Below are positions 32,918 to 41,469 of a DNA stretch of 64,000 bases, piece by piece. The translations under genes and the position numbers were made by a program. The notes under the pieces were generated by a model. It worked only from the letters and a program-made list of their open reading frames with translations, was not told where the DNA came from and did not search any database. Origin of the DNA: Microbacterium sp. nov. GSS16. Its GTDB lineage: Bacteria; Actinomycetota; Actinomycetes; Actinomycetales; Microbacteriaceae. How positions within the stretch are numbered: the stretch's first letter is position 1; each line of letters opens with the position of its first letter. The DNA lies in NCBI RefSeq assembly GCF_028198145.1, contig NZ_CP116338.1:682001-746000 (forward strand), read 5' to 3'.

Positions 32918-33838
32918 TCAGCCGTCGGCGAGCTCTCTCCGGGTAGGCGGGTTCGCGCCCACCCGCGTGCAGGTGATGGCCGCAGCTCGGGCGGCGAAGC
33001 CGAGGAGCGCGCTCACCTGGTCGGCGGTCAGCTCGGCAGGCAACCGCTCCCCCAGCATCCCGCACGAGTCGCACCACGCGAGCATCGCGGACATGAAGGA
33101 GTCGCCGGCACCCACCGTATCGATCACGCTCACGCTCGGCGCCTGCAGGGCGACTTTCACGCCCCTGGCGTACCCGATCGGTCCGCGCCCGCCGCGCGTC
33201 ACGACGACCAGCCGCGCTCCGGCAGACATCCAGCGCGCCGCCACGGCATCGGCATCCCACCCGGGGTATAGCCACGCGATGTCCTCGTCGCTCGCCTTCA
33301 CCAGATCGGATGCCGCGACGAACGCCTCGACCCGCGCGCGGCTCTGCTCGTGCGGGATCCCGATGTCGGGGCGGCAGTTCGGATCGAAGCTGACCGTGCC
33401 CGACCCGCGCACGGTCTCGGCGGCCGCGAGTACGCCCGCCCATTCCTCATCGCTCGCCGCGGTGAGCGACCCGACATGCAGGTGCGCGAGGTCGTGCTCC
33501 GCCAGCGCGGCGACGGGCGCACTCACCCGGTTCGGCACCCGGAAGACGTACTCCGCGCTGCCATCGGGAGCCAAGGTGGCGATCGCATGGTTGCTTCGAC
33601 CCTCAAGGTTCCCCCGGTTGATCAGCGTCACGCCCTCGCGCTCGATATGCGAGCGCAGGAGAGCGCCGTACTCGTCGTCGCCGACCGCCGTCACGAGGAT
33701 CGCATCGAGCCCGAGGCGCGCGGCCCCGATCGCGACGTTCATCGGCGAACCGCCCGGTCGCGCGGTGCGCGCGCCCGATGGTTCGACGATCACGTCGACG
33801 AGCGATTCGCCGATCACGCCGAGGCGGCCGGCGGTCAC
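32918..33838 (-). CDS. PfkB-family carbohydrate kinase
   Basis: A 306-residue ribokinase-type sugar kinase. The N-terminal GGSPMNVAIGAARLG sugar site and the C-terminal DTVGAGDSFMSAMLAW anion-hole/catalytic-Asp motif are both intact. The GTG start at 33838 overlaps the dehydrogenase stop by four bases (GTGA). It is the last gene of the transporter-sulfatase-dehydrogenase-kinase operon and would phosphorylate the keto-sugar made by the dehydrogenase. Fructokinase-like specificity is plausible if the upstream enzyme makes a ketose. Confidence 0.9.
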   Translation of the reverse strand: MTAGRLGVIGESLVDVIVEPSGARTARPGGSPMNVAIGAARLGLDAILVTAVGDDEYGALLRSHIEREGVTLINRGNLEGRSNHAIATLAPDGSAEYVFRVPNRVSAPVAALAEHDLAHLHVGSLTAASDEEWAGVLAAAETVRGSGTVSFDPNCRPDIGIPHEQSRARVEAFVAASDLVKASDEDIAWLYPGWDADAVAARWMSAGARLVVVTRGGRGPIGYARGVKVALQAPSVSVIDTVGAGDSFMSAMLAWCDSCGMLGERLPAELTADQVSALLGFAARAAAITCTRVGANPPTRRELADG

Positions 33839-34866
33839 CGCCACGGCTCGACGACGGCCTTCAACGCACCGGGCAGACGACCGGCCATCAGCGCGTCCTG
33901 CACCTCGTCCAGACCGAATCGGTGCGTCACGAGCACGTCGAGATCCACGCGCCCGCTGGCGACCAGGTCGATCGCGGTCGGCCAGGTGTTCGCATAGCGG
34001 AACACGCCGGTGAGCCAGAGCTCGCGATTCTGCAGCAGGTTGACGGGCAGCATCAGATCGTCCGCCCCCAGCCCGACGAGCACGACGCGACCACCGGGCT
34101 TCACCGCGGGGATGCCCGCGCGGATGGCCGGCTCGGCACCGGACGCGTCGATGAACGCGTCGAAGTGCGCCTCCGCCGGCCGCGCGCTCGCGTGCTGCAC
34201 TCTCGTGGCGCCATGCGCGAGGGCGAAGGCCAGGCGCTCCTCCGAGACGTCGCTCATGACGATCTCGGTGGCGCCGAAGGCCCGCGCGACCTGAGCGGTG
34301 ATGACGCCGATCGGGCCCGCCCCGGCGATGATCACCCGCGAACCGGCCGTGACCCCCGCCTTGCGGCAGGCCCACACGCCCACCGAGAGCGGCTCCATGA
34401 GGGCCGCCGCGTCGTCGGACACCGATTCGGGCACGGGGTGCGCGAAGTCGGCCTGGATCGTCACGTACTCGCTGAACGCGCCGTCCACCGGCGGCGTCGC
34501 GAAGAACCGCATCTCGGGGCACAGGTTGTATGCGCCGCTCTTGCACTGCTCGCACCGCCGGCAGGGGCGCTGCGGCTCGATCGACACGCGGGATCCGATG
34601 CGGGCGGCATCCACTTCTCCGCCGACGGCGACGATCACGCCGGAGGCTTCGTGGCCGAGCACCAGCGGCTGATCGACGACGAACGGGCCGATCCGACCGT
34701 GGGTGAAGTAGTGCGTGTCAGAACCGCACACCCCGACGGATGCCACACGCACGAGCACCTCGTCGGCGGCCGGCGCCGGAACCGCGCGTTCGCTCAGCCT
34801 GAGCGAATCCTGCGCCAGCAGCTCTGAGGTGCGCATCCGCTCGGGGATCACGTCTCGCGCGTCCAT
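33835..34866 (-). CDS. Zinc-dependent polyol (L-iditol/sorbitol-type) dehydrogenase
   Basis: A 343-residue medium-chain dehydrogenase. The catalytic zinc region shows VGVCGSDTHYFTHGRIGPF and LGHEASGVIVAVG. The structural zinc loop is complete (RPCRRCEQCKSGAYNLCPEM), and GAGPIGVITAQVARAFGA binds NAD(P). This layout matches sorbitol/L-iditol dehydrogenases, which oxidise polyols to ketoses. The ATG at 34866 overlaps the sulfatase stop (ATGA). In the operon it would act after desulfation. Confidence 0.9.
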   Translation of the reverse strand: MDARDVIPERMRTSELLAQDSLRLSERAVPAPAADEVLVRVASVGVCGSDTHYFTHGRIGPFVVDQPLVLGHEASGVIVAVGGEVDAARIGSRVSIEPQRPCRRCEQCKSGAYNLCPEMRFFATPPVDGAFSEYVTIQADFAHPVPESVSDDAAALMEPLSVGVWACRKAGVTAGSRVIIAGAGPIGVITAQVARAFGATEIVMSDVSEERLAFALAHGATRVQHASARPAEAHFDAFIDASGAEPAIRAGIPAVKPGGRVVLVGLGADDLMLPVNLLQNRELWLTGVFRYANTWPTAIDLVASGRVDLDVLVTHRFGLDEVQDALMAGRLPGALKAVVEPWR

Positions 34867-36296
34867 CAGCGCACGTCCTTCGACCAGGTGGCGGTGTGCA
34901 TCGAGCTCTCCGCCCGCCAGCGCGCGATCGCCTTCTCGAGGCGTGCGCGGGTGGCCGCATGAGCAGGGTCGGCCCACAGGCTGACCTCCTCGCGCGGGTC
35001 ATCCTGCAGGTCGAAGAGCTGACCCTCGTCGTGATCGACGAATTCGACGAGCTTGTACCGGGCGTCGCGCACCATCGTCATCAGCGCGGTCTCGGTGAGG
35101 ATGAAGTCGCGTGCGTGCTCGCTGAACACGTACTCGCGCCCCTCCCACGGCTCGCCCTTCAGGGCGGGCACGAGCGAGTCGGCCTCCATCCACACCGGCG
35201 GCGTGACGCCGGCGAGTTCGAGGATCGTGGGCGCGAAGTCCATCAGCGAGATGAGACCCTCGTGCACCTGGCCGGCGCGGATGTAGGGCGGGCCCCAGAT
35301 GATGCCCGGCACGTGCACCGAGCCCTCGTACATGTTCCACTTCTGCGAGTGGCCGTGGTCTCCGAGCGCGTCGCCGTGGTCGGAGGTGAACACGATGACG
35401 GTGTTGTCGAGCACGCCGCGCTCGTCGAGGGCGGTGATCAGATCGCCGATCTTCTCGTCGATCATCGCCACGTTGGCGAAGTAGTGCCGCCGCTGACGCT
35501 GCAGCTGCTCGAGAGTGGGATTCTCGAGCATGACGATCGCGTCGTGATCATTGGCCTGGTGGTGCTTGCGCAGCTCTTTGAGGGGGAAGGGCTGGCTGTC
35601 GAGGTCTTCCTGCGAGCGCGGCACATCGGGCATGTCCTTGTCGCGGAACGGATCGAGGTGCCGCGGGGTCGGGTCGTAGGGCGGGTGCGGCCCGGGGAAC
35701 CCGATCTGCAGGAAGAACGGCTCGTCGTGGTTCGGGTAGGTGCGCAGCCAGTGCTCGGCCAGCCCGCCGACGAAGTTGTCGGCGTGCATGTCTTCGGGCA
35801 GCTCCCACTCGAACGCGCCGAGGCGCTCGGCGTAGTCCGGCAAGTCGCGGTAGGTGACGCGGCTCGGCTTCTGCAGCCCGCGGATCCAGAACGCCTTGTC
35901 CCAGTTGTCGAGGAAGTAGGGCAGGTTCGGGTGCGCCCTGTCCTTGTTCTCGATGACGTGACGCTCTTTGAAGCCGACCGGCGCCTCATAGGGATAGGTG
36001 TGCATCTTGCCGATGCTCGTGGTGCGGTAGCCGGCCTCGGCGAGCAGCTCGACCCAGGAGTGCTTCCACGGGTCGTCGTTTCGGAGCACGCCCGAGCTGT
36101 GCGGGTACAGGCCGGTGAAGAGGCTGGCACGGCTCGGCGCGCACGAGGGGCTTGCCACGTACGTGTTCGTGAACGCGGCGCCCTCGGTGACGAGGCGGTC
36201 GAGGTGCGGGGTGACGGCGTGATCGTGGCCGAGGGCCGCGATCGAGTCGAACCGCTGCTGATCGGTCATGATCAGCACGATGTTGGGACGGGTCAT
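34866..36296 (-). CDS. Type I (formylglycine-dependent) sulfatase, cytoplasmic
   Basis: A 476-residue alkaline-phosphatase-fold sulfatase. The modification motif C-x-P-S-R is present as Cys52-Ala-Pro-Ser-Arg56, followed by ASLFTGLYPH. The metal-binding N-terminus NIVLIMTDQQRFDS and the VFTSDHGDALGDHG metal block are intact. There is no signal peptide, so it acts inside the cell, implying that the sulfate ester is imported whole by the transporter gene next to it. No formylglycine-generating enzyme is encoded in the window. Overlaps of four bases on both sides make it part of a tight operon. The substrate is inferred to be a sulfated sugar or polyol. Confidence 0.9.
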   Translation of the reverse strand: MTRPNIVLIMTDQQRFDSIAALGHDHAVTPHLDRLVTEGAAFTNTYVASPSCAPSRASLFTGLYPHSSGVLRNDDPWKHSWVELLAEAGYRTTSIGKMHTYPYEAPVGFKERHVIENKDRAHPNLPYFLDNWDKAFWIRGLQKPSRVTYRDLPDYAERLGAFEWELPEDMHADNFVGGLAEHWLRTYPNHDEPFFLQIGFPGPHPPYDPTPRHLDPFRDKDMPDVPRSQEDLDSQPFPLKELRKHHQANDHDAIVMLENPTLEQLQRQRRHYFANVAMIDEKIGDLITALDERGVLDNTVIVFTSDHGDALGDHGHSQKWNMYEGSVHVPGIIWGPPYIRAGQVHEGLISLMDFAPTILELAGVTPPVWMEADSLVPALKGEPWEGREYVFSEHARDFILTETALMTMVRDARYKLVEFVDHDEGQLFDLQDDPREEVSLWADPAHAATRARLEKAIARWRAESSMHTATWSKDVR

Positions 36297-37657
36297 GCGT
36301 TCTCCTCCAGAGCGGATGCCGTCTCGGGCGCGCTCGTGGCACGCCGGCGACCGGCATCCTTCAGATCGATCCGGCTGGTCTCACCGGCCAGCACGACGCA
36401 CACCACGCTGACGACGCACATGACCACGAGGTAGATCACGGCCGGCCAGTAGGTGCCGAACGCCAGGCTGAGAGCCAGGGCGATCGCCGGGGTGGGAGCG
36501 CCGCCGAGCAGTGCGGAGCCCTGGTAGACGACGCCCAGGCCCGTGTAGCGCATGCGGGTGCCGAATAGCTCGGCGAAGAAGGCGCCCTGGATGGCGAACA
36601 TGCTGCCGGTGCCGATGGCGTGCAGAAGGATGATCATCAGCCAGGTGAGCACGACGTTGTCGATCTGCAGCACCGGGAAGTAGAACAGCCCGCCGATACC
36701 GCAGATGATGATGCCGGCGATGTAGACGGGGCGGCGGCCGATGCGGTCGGACAGTGCGCCGATGAACGGCAGGATGCACATCTGCACGGCGGCCGAGATG
36801 ATGAAGCCGGTCAGCATGTGGCTGCTGTCGAGGCCCATGTAGTTCGTGGCGTACGAGATCGCGAAGACGTTGATGATGTTGTACGTGACGGCGTCGGTCA
36901 TGCGCGCGCCGATGCCGATGAGAAGGCCACGCCAGTTCTCGCGGATGAGCGCGAAGAACGGGATCTTGCGGGTCGCTTCGGAGTCGTCGGTGAACGACTT
37001 CGTCTCGGGCAGGTGACGGCGGATGTAGAAGGCGAACAGGGTCAGCACGCCCGACAGCAGGAACGGGATGCGCCATCCCCAGTCGAAGAGCGCCTCGGTG
37101 GGCAGCAGCTGAACGAGGCTGAACACGCCGGTCGACACCAGCAGACCGGCCGGGGTGCCCATCTGGTGGAAGCTGCCCATCAGTCCGCGCTTGCCGATGG
37201 GCGCGTTCTCGAGGGCGGCGAGCGATCCGCCACCGAACTCACCGCCGATGCCGACGCCCTGCACCAGCCGCAGGAAGATGAGCAGGATGGCGGCCGTGAT
37301 GCCGATCTGCTCGGCGCTCGGGATCAGGCCGATGCCGAACGTGCCGATGCCGATGAGCAGCACTGTCAGCAGCAGCATCGGCTTGCGGCCGATCTTGTCG
37401 CCGAAGTGACCGAACAGGATCGCGCCGATGGGACGGGTGAGGAACCCGACGGCGAAAGCCGCGAACGACTGGATGAGACCGAGCTCGGGAGAGGTCTCGG
37501 GGAAGAAGACGGCAGGGAAGATCAGGGCGGATGCCGTGCCGTAGAGATAGAAGTCGTACCACTCGATGAAGGCGCCGGCGAAGGCGGCGGTGGTGGCGCG
37601 ACGAGCGGTCTTACCCTCAGCCCGAGCGGCGACTGTGCCACGGGTGGGTGCGGTCAT
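36293..37657 (-). CDS. MFS transporter, metabolite:H+ symporter (MHS) type
   Basis: A 454-residue permease with about twelve membrane helices. The ProP/ShiA-like start AFIEWYDFYLYGTASALIF, the loop GHFGDKIGRKPMLLLTV and the second-half loop GALSDRIGRRPVYIAG place it in the MHS subfamily that imports organic acids and osmolytes with protons. It is the first gene of the sulfatase operon, and its stop overlaps the sulfatase start. The polar C-terminal tail is cytoplasmic. The likely cargo is the sulfated compound. Confidence 0.92.
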   Translation of the reverse strand: MTAPTRGTVAARAEGKTARRATTAAFAGAFIEWYDFYLYGTASALIFPAVFFPETSPELGLIQSFAAFAVGFLTRPIGAILFGHFGDKIGRKPMLLLTVLLIGIGTFGIGLIPSAEQIGITAAILLIFLRLVQGVGIGGEFGGGSLAALENAPIGKRGLMGSFHQMGTPAGLLVSTGVFSLVQLLPTEALFDWGWRIPFLLSGVLTLFAFYIRRHLPETKSFTDDSEATRKIPFFALIRENWRGLLIGIGARMTDAVTYNIINVFAISYATNYMGLDSSHMLTGFIISAAVQMCILPFIGALSDRIGRRPVYIAGIIICGIGGLFYFPVLQIDNVVLTWLMIILLHAIGTGSMFAIQGAFFAELFGTRMRYTGLGVVYQGSALLGGAPTPAIALALSLAFGTYWPAVIYLVVMCVVSVVCVVLAGETSRIDLKDAGRRRATSAPETASALEENA

Positions 37658-37682
37658 GGGTTCCTCCAGGGGTTCTCACTTT

Positions 37683-37700
37683 TGAGCGTACCTGTGCTCA
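37683..37700. promoter_or_regulatory. Candidate SorC-type operator, site A
   Basis: TGAGCGTACCTGTGCTCA is an 18-bp inverted repeat (TGAGC...GCTCA) located 26 bp upstream of the transporter start, within its promoter region. Confidence 0.55.
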
Positions 37701-37753
37701 CGGATGAGCGTTTGCGTGGTCAGCGTAGGAGCATCCCGCACACTTTTCAATTC

Positions 37754-37774
37754 TGAGCGGTAGTATTGCGCTCA
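37754..37774. promoter_or_regulatory. Candidate SorC-type operator, site B
   Basis: TGAGCG and GCGCTCA arms flank eight bases, about 40 bp upstream of the regulator's GTG. Site A shares the TGAGC/GCTCA arms, and further TGAGCG half-sites lie between and just beyond the two. Confidence 0.55.
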
Positions 37775-37813
37775 TATGAGCGGCTCGGGCTTCGCCGGGC
37801 GGATGGGGGCATC

Positions 37814-38767
37814 GTGACATCGCAGGCGAACATGCCGGAGTTCGACGACGAGCTGATGTTGCGCGTGGCGCGTGCGTACTATCTCGATGACCACTCCAAG
37901 GTGCAGATCGCAGCGGAAACCGGACTGTCTCGCTGGCAGGTGGCACGACTGATCACCTCGGCGCGCTCCCGCGGATTCGTTCGGATCGAGGTGGGCGATC
38001 CCAGCGAGGAGAACGAAGAGCTGGGGCGCCGACTGGCGGCCCGTCTGCGCCTGAAGTCCGCGACGGTGATCTCTCGCAGCGACGACTCGACGCACGCGCC
38101 GACGATCGACGGGATCGGGCGCGCGCTGGCCTCGCTGCTGTCGGATGAGATCCACGCCGGGCAGACCATCGGCCTCACCTGGAGTCGCGCGATCGAGGCG
38201 ATGACCCACCACCTCGCCCGCCTCGCGCCCTGCGACGTGGTGCAGCTCGCGGGCGCCCTCACGATGCCGGGCGATCGCCTCGGCTCTGTGGAGGTGATCC
38301 GCCAAGTCGCGCGCATCGCCGAGGGCACCGCGCACCCCATGTACGCGCCGCTGTTCGTCGGCGATCTCGACGCCGCGGCTGCTCTGCGCCTGCAGCCCGA
38401 GATCGCGGACTGCCTGGCTCGGGTCTCGAACCTCGACGTCGCCGTGCTCTCCATCGGCACCTGGGAGGAGACCGGGTCGGCTCTGTATCCGATCGTCCCG
38501 CAGGAGATGGCGGAGGCCGCGCGGCGGGCGGGCGCCGTGGGCGAGGTGTCCGGACGCCTGTTCGACGCCGACGGCCGGCCGGTGAGCCACGACATCGACG
38601 ACCGGGTCATCGGCGCCACTATCGACTCGCTGCGCGACGTGCCGCACATCATCGCCACTTCGTACGGGGGCCACCGGGCCGAGGCGACGATCGCGGCCGC
38701 CAGGTCCGGGCTGATCGATGTGCTCGTCGCCGACGAGCTGCTAGCCCGCGCGATCCTCGCTCCCTGA
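37814..38767 (+). CDS. SorC/DeoR-type sugar-responsive transcriptional regulator
   Basis: A 317-residue SorC-family protein. The N-terminal helix-turn-helix (LMLRVARAYYLDDHSKVQIAAETGLSRWQVARLITSARSRGFVRIEV) is followed by a sugar-phosphate-isomerase-like effector domain containing GQTIGLTWSRAIEAM and LSIGTWEETGSALYP. I prefer the GTG at 37814, which has a GGGGG site; an ATG at 37832 and a TTG at 37766 are alternatives. It is divergent from the transporter-sulfatase operon, with two TGAGCG palindromes in between, and probably responds to a phosphorylated intermediate made by the PfkB kinase. Confidence 0.88.
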   Translation: MTSQANMPEFDDELMLRVARAYYLDDHSKVQIAAETGLSRWQVARLITSARSRGFVRIEVGDPSEENEELGRRLAARLRLKSATVISRSDDSTHAPTIDGIGRALASLLSDEIHAGQTIGLTWSRAIEAMTHHLARLAPCDVVQLAGALTMPGDRLGSVEVIRQVARIAEGTAHPMYAPLFVGDLDAAAALRLQPEIADCLARVSNLDVAVLSIGTWEETGSALYPIVPQEMAEAARRAGAVGEVSGRLFDADGRPVSHDIDDRVIGATIDSLRDVPHIIATSYGGHRAEATIAAARSGLIDVLVADELLARAILAP

Positions 38768-38868
38768 CATCCCTCGACCGGCTCTGTCGGCCCGCATGGG
38801 TCCTTCTCCCCATCGCCCGCATGTCGGACGACCGAATAGCCTGTACCCGTTGAGGTTGTGCTGTGGGG

Positions 38869-39567
38869 ATGATGCTGCCGAATGAGCTGATCTGGGTGAT
38901 GGAGAAGCTGGGCTTCGACTGGCCCGACATCGATGAGGACGAGCTTCGTCGTGCCGGGGTGATGATCTCGAACTTCCGCGGCGACCTCGAGAGCAAGATC
39001 CAGCAGATGGACCGCAAGGTGAACGGCGACCTCGCCGCGGCCATGCGCGGGCAGGCGGGCCCTGCCTATGTCAGCGCGTGGAACACCAACCGCTCGCAGA
39101 ACCTCGAGAAGCTGCTCAGCCTGCTGCAGCCGGTGCCCAGCGGCATCGACATCGCCGCCGACGTCGTCTTCGGACTGAAGATCAAGGTGATCGCCGACGT
39201 CACCACCACGATGATCACGCTCGTCGGCATGCTCACCAACCCGGTCACGGCCCTCGGCGCCGGGCCCATGCTGCTGTTGAAGAAGAAGCTGCTCAACGCA
39301 GCGGTCGACATCGCCGTCGAGCAGCTGCTCGCCCAGCTGCTGCCCCTCGCCATCGAGCCTCTCGCGAACGAGCTGCCCCAGATCATCTCGGCCGCCCTCG
39401 ACTCCCCCATCGTCGAGGCCGTCGCCGGCGATCCCGACGAGTTCTACGCCGACCTGCAGGCTCTCGAGCACGCTGAGGGCGAGATGGAGCAGCACGCGTC
39501 CGACGTCGAGTCATTGACCGCACAGCTGATGGCCGATCTGTCCGGTCTGAACATCACGGGAGGCTGA
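38869..39567 (+). CDS. WXG100/ESX-like helical protein, probable toxin delivery partner
   Basis: Not firmly recognised. The 232-residue product is mostly helical, with an N-terminal block (LPNELIWVMEKLGFDWPDIDEDELRRAG) and a small-residue stretch MRGQAGPAYVSAWN resembling ESX-type substrates, then a hydrophobic alanine/leucine-rich middle (about residues 100-180) and an acidic helical tail. The start is one of GTG 38863, ATG 38869 or ATG 38872; GTGGGG favours 38869. It ends two bases before the next gene. The arrangement resembles actinobacterial loci where an ESX-like protein precedes a separate toxin domain, but no secretion machinery is in the window. Confidence 0.5.
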   Translation: MMLPNELIWVMEKLGFDWPDIDEDELRRAGVMISNFRGDLESKIQQMDRKVNGDLAAAMRGQAGPAYVSAWNTNRSQNLEKLLSLLQPVPSGIDIAADVVFGLKIKVIADVTTTMITLVGMLTNPVTALGAGPMLLLKKKLLNAAVDIAVEQLLAQLLPLAIEPLANELPQIISAALDSPIVEAVAGDPDEFYADLQALEHAEGEMEQHASDVESLTAQLMADLSGLNITGG

Positions 39568-39569
39568 CC

Positions 39570-40292
39570 ATGGGACACCCGCTGAAGAACGCCGTCGAGC
39601 CCCTGCTCAGGGCCCTCGACGACACCCCGATCCACGTCCGTCAGCTCGCGGAGATGTTCCGCAAGCACGGCGACAAGACCAAGCGCAACGGCGTCGACAT
39701 CAAAGACCTCGACGACACGGATGTCGTGCCCGACGCCCTGCAGAACGGCTGGAAGAAGGACGGGCCGACGCCCAACCAGATCGTCGACATCGACAAGGGG
39801 CAGCGCCCCGACCCGTCGGACTACCTGGATCAGGACTACATCGACGCGCACAAGGCCCGGTTCGAAGACGGCGCGGTGCGCTTCTATACGCAGACCAACC
39901 TCGACAAGTACGGCGCCGGCAACGGCGGTGAGACCTTCGTCTTCCCGAAGTCGGAGTTCGACCGCATCCAGGCCGAGGCGAAGACCCCGCAGGAGCTGGG
40001 CGCCGCGCTCGGCCTCGGCGAGAACTTCTTCGTCGACAAGAACGGCAACACCGTCGACATCGTGAAGGCCGAATTCAGCCTGCCGGAACTGCAGAACGGC
40101 AATTTCCATGTGCCGCATGGCAACGAAAACGGCGCCAACGCGCAGTGGATTCCGGGCGGTTACCTCCCCGATGGCACCCCTGAGACCTCGTTCGCGATCC
40201 ATCCGAACTCGACCCCCGACGACCCTTCGGTCGGCGGCACGTGGGGTGACTTCAGCAAGTTCGTGTTCGGCTCGAAGCAGGCATCCGGATGA
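39570..40292 (+). CDS. Putative polymorphic toxin-domain protein
   Basis: A 240-residue, strongly acidic, soluble-looking protein. The N-terminal 30 residues look helical. The C-terminal part has FYTQTNLDKYG, ETFVFPKSEFDRIQAE, ELGAALGLGENFF, and the segment GNENGANAQWIPGGYLPDGTPET, a pattern I associate with C-terminal domains of bacterial polymorphic toxins. That association is from memory and unverified. The stop overlaps the start of the following gene by four bases (ATGA), the usual arrangement for a toxin and its immunity gene. The catalytic chemistry is unknown. Confidence 0.5.
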   Translation: MGHPLKNAVEPLLRALDDTPIHVRQLAEMFRKHGDKTKRNGVDIKDLDDTDVVPDALQNGWKKDGPTPNQIVDIDKGQRPDPSDYLDQDYIDAHKARFEDGAVRFYTQTNLDKYGAGNGGETFVFPKSEFDRIQAEAKTPQELGAALGLGENFFVDKNGNTVDIVKAEFSLPELQNGNFHVPHGNENGANAQWIPGGYLPDGTPETSFAIHPNSTPDDPSVGGTWGDFSKFVFGSKQASG

Positions 40293-41392
40293 CCTCCGTC
40301 CTCTACCCGCGGCGGTTCGAGATCTACCGCCTCGAAGCCCTCGGCGACGATCCCTACCTCAGCGTCGACGAGGCCCGCGAGCAATACGAGCAGGGCGGCG
40401 GCTTGACGGTGGTCCCGGCCGATCAGCCGGTCTCGTGGATGCTCGACGTGTCATCGAACTCGCATCGTTTCACCGTCTCGTTCCACACGGCGCAGAAGAA
40501 GCTGCTGCGCCGTGTGATGTGGGAGCAAACCGATGGGATGCTGTTCTGCCGACGCATCGCCGATCGCTTCTACCCAGCCGGCGAGGAGCAGATCCCGCTC
40601 GTCGACGTCATCACCGTCACGCAGGACATCTCGACCGACGGCGTGCTCGAGCTCACGGTGCAGACCCCGGGTGAGGACGAGGAGTTCACCCAGGTCGACG
40701 GTGTCGATACAAGCGGCCTGCGCGAAGCCGTCCCGCAGTTCGGCCAGTGGCATCCGCTCATCGCGGCGTCTCGGCCTGCCGAGGCGACGCGCGTCGGTGA
40801 CGGTGCGGCCGCCGCTGCGCACGCCCTCGCAGCGCAGGTCAGGCACGCGGGCGGCGATCGTGTGGCGATGTTCGATTCGATGTGGCGGATCCCCGCTGAT
40901 GCGGAGGTCGTCGTCCGCAACGTCGAAGCGGTCCTCACCGGAGCTGCGATCGACAGCCTTCCGCTCATCACGCGCGGTGACGCACGAATCGTGCCGCTGG
41001 CCGCGCAGCTCGGGACGCCGACCGGCGATCCGAGAGAGCTGCGGCATCGCATGCAGCTGCTGGCCGACGGGATCGACGGCGCGTGCGAGTACCGCGCCGG
41101 TCGGGGAATCCGCATCGACCTCGCCCGCACCGGCGACGACGAGGTGGCGGCGTACACGGCGGCACTACGCGAAGCGAACACGACCGAGGCGACCTGGTGG
41201 GAGATCGACCAGGCGCATGGCGTGACCTTGGTCTGGACGGGTGACGAGAACCGCGGTGGCCTCACCTTGGCTCTGCATGTGGTGCCGATCAGCTGGGTGT
41301 CCGAGCGGCGGACGCGCCCCGCGGCCCGCTGGATCGACGTGCGGTGGGATCCGACCGAGTGGCCGGACGAAGGCCGAGGATCGGCTTTCTGA
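40289..41392 (+). CDS. Unknown protein with one copy of a repeated module (possible immunity gene)
   Basis: A 367-residue soluble protein of no recognised family, coupled to the toxin-like gene by ATGA. Residues about 170-350 resemble two modules of the downstream protein at 41466: the shared signature is a Trp-rich strand (WWEIDQAHGVTLVWTG) then LALHVVPISWV and a DVRW ending. The N-terminal 160 residues are a different domain (FEIYRLEALGDDPYLSVDEAREQYEQGGG). Position suggests immunity to, or a partner of, the toxin-like protein. Its stop overlaps the ATG of a 25-codon frame (TGATG). Confidence 0.55.
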   Translation: MTSVLYPRRFEIYRLEALGDDPYLSVDEAREQYEQGGGLTVVPADQPVSWMLDVSSNSHRFTVSFHTAQKKLLRRVMWEQTDGMLFCRRIADRFYPAGEEQIPLVDVITVTQDISTDGVLELTVQTPGEDEEFTQVDGVDTSGLREAVPQFGQWHPLIAASRPAEATRVGDGAAAAAHALAAQVRHAGGDRVAMFDSMWRIPADAEVVVRNVEAVLTGAAIDSLPLITRGDARIVPLAAQLGTPTGDPRELRHRMQLLADGIDGACEYRAGRGIRIDLARTGDDEVAAYTAALREANTTEATWWEIDQAHGVTLVWTGDENRGGLTLALHVVPISWVSERRTRPAARWIDVRWDPTEWPDEGRGSAF

Positions 41393-41469
41393 TGGATCTG
41401 GCATGGCAGTGGGCTGATGTCGTCTACTTCGCCGCCACGACGCCCGGGGAGCGCGAGGTCTGCGAGTGA
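41392..41469 (+). CDS. Tiny coupled frame, remnant of a repeated module
   Basis: Twenty-five codons between two overlapping genes: its ATG overlaps the upstream stop (TGATG) and its stop overlaps the next GTG (GTGA). The peptide includes LAWQWADVVYFAA, resembling the module ends LNWSWDEVVALAA and LRWSWDQVVEL in the next protein. It may be the 3' tail of a lost module, kept because it maintains translational coupling. Confidence 0.4.
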   Translation: MDLAWQWADVVYFAATTPGEREVCE

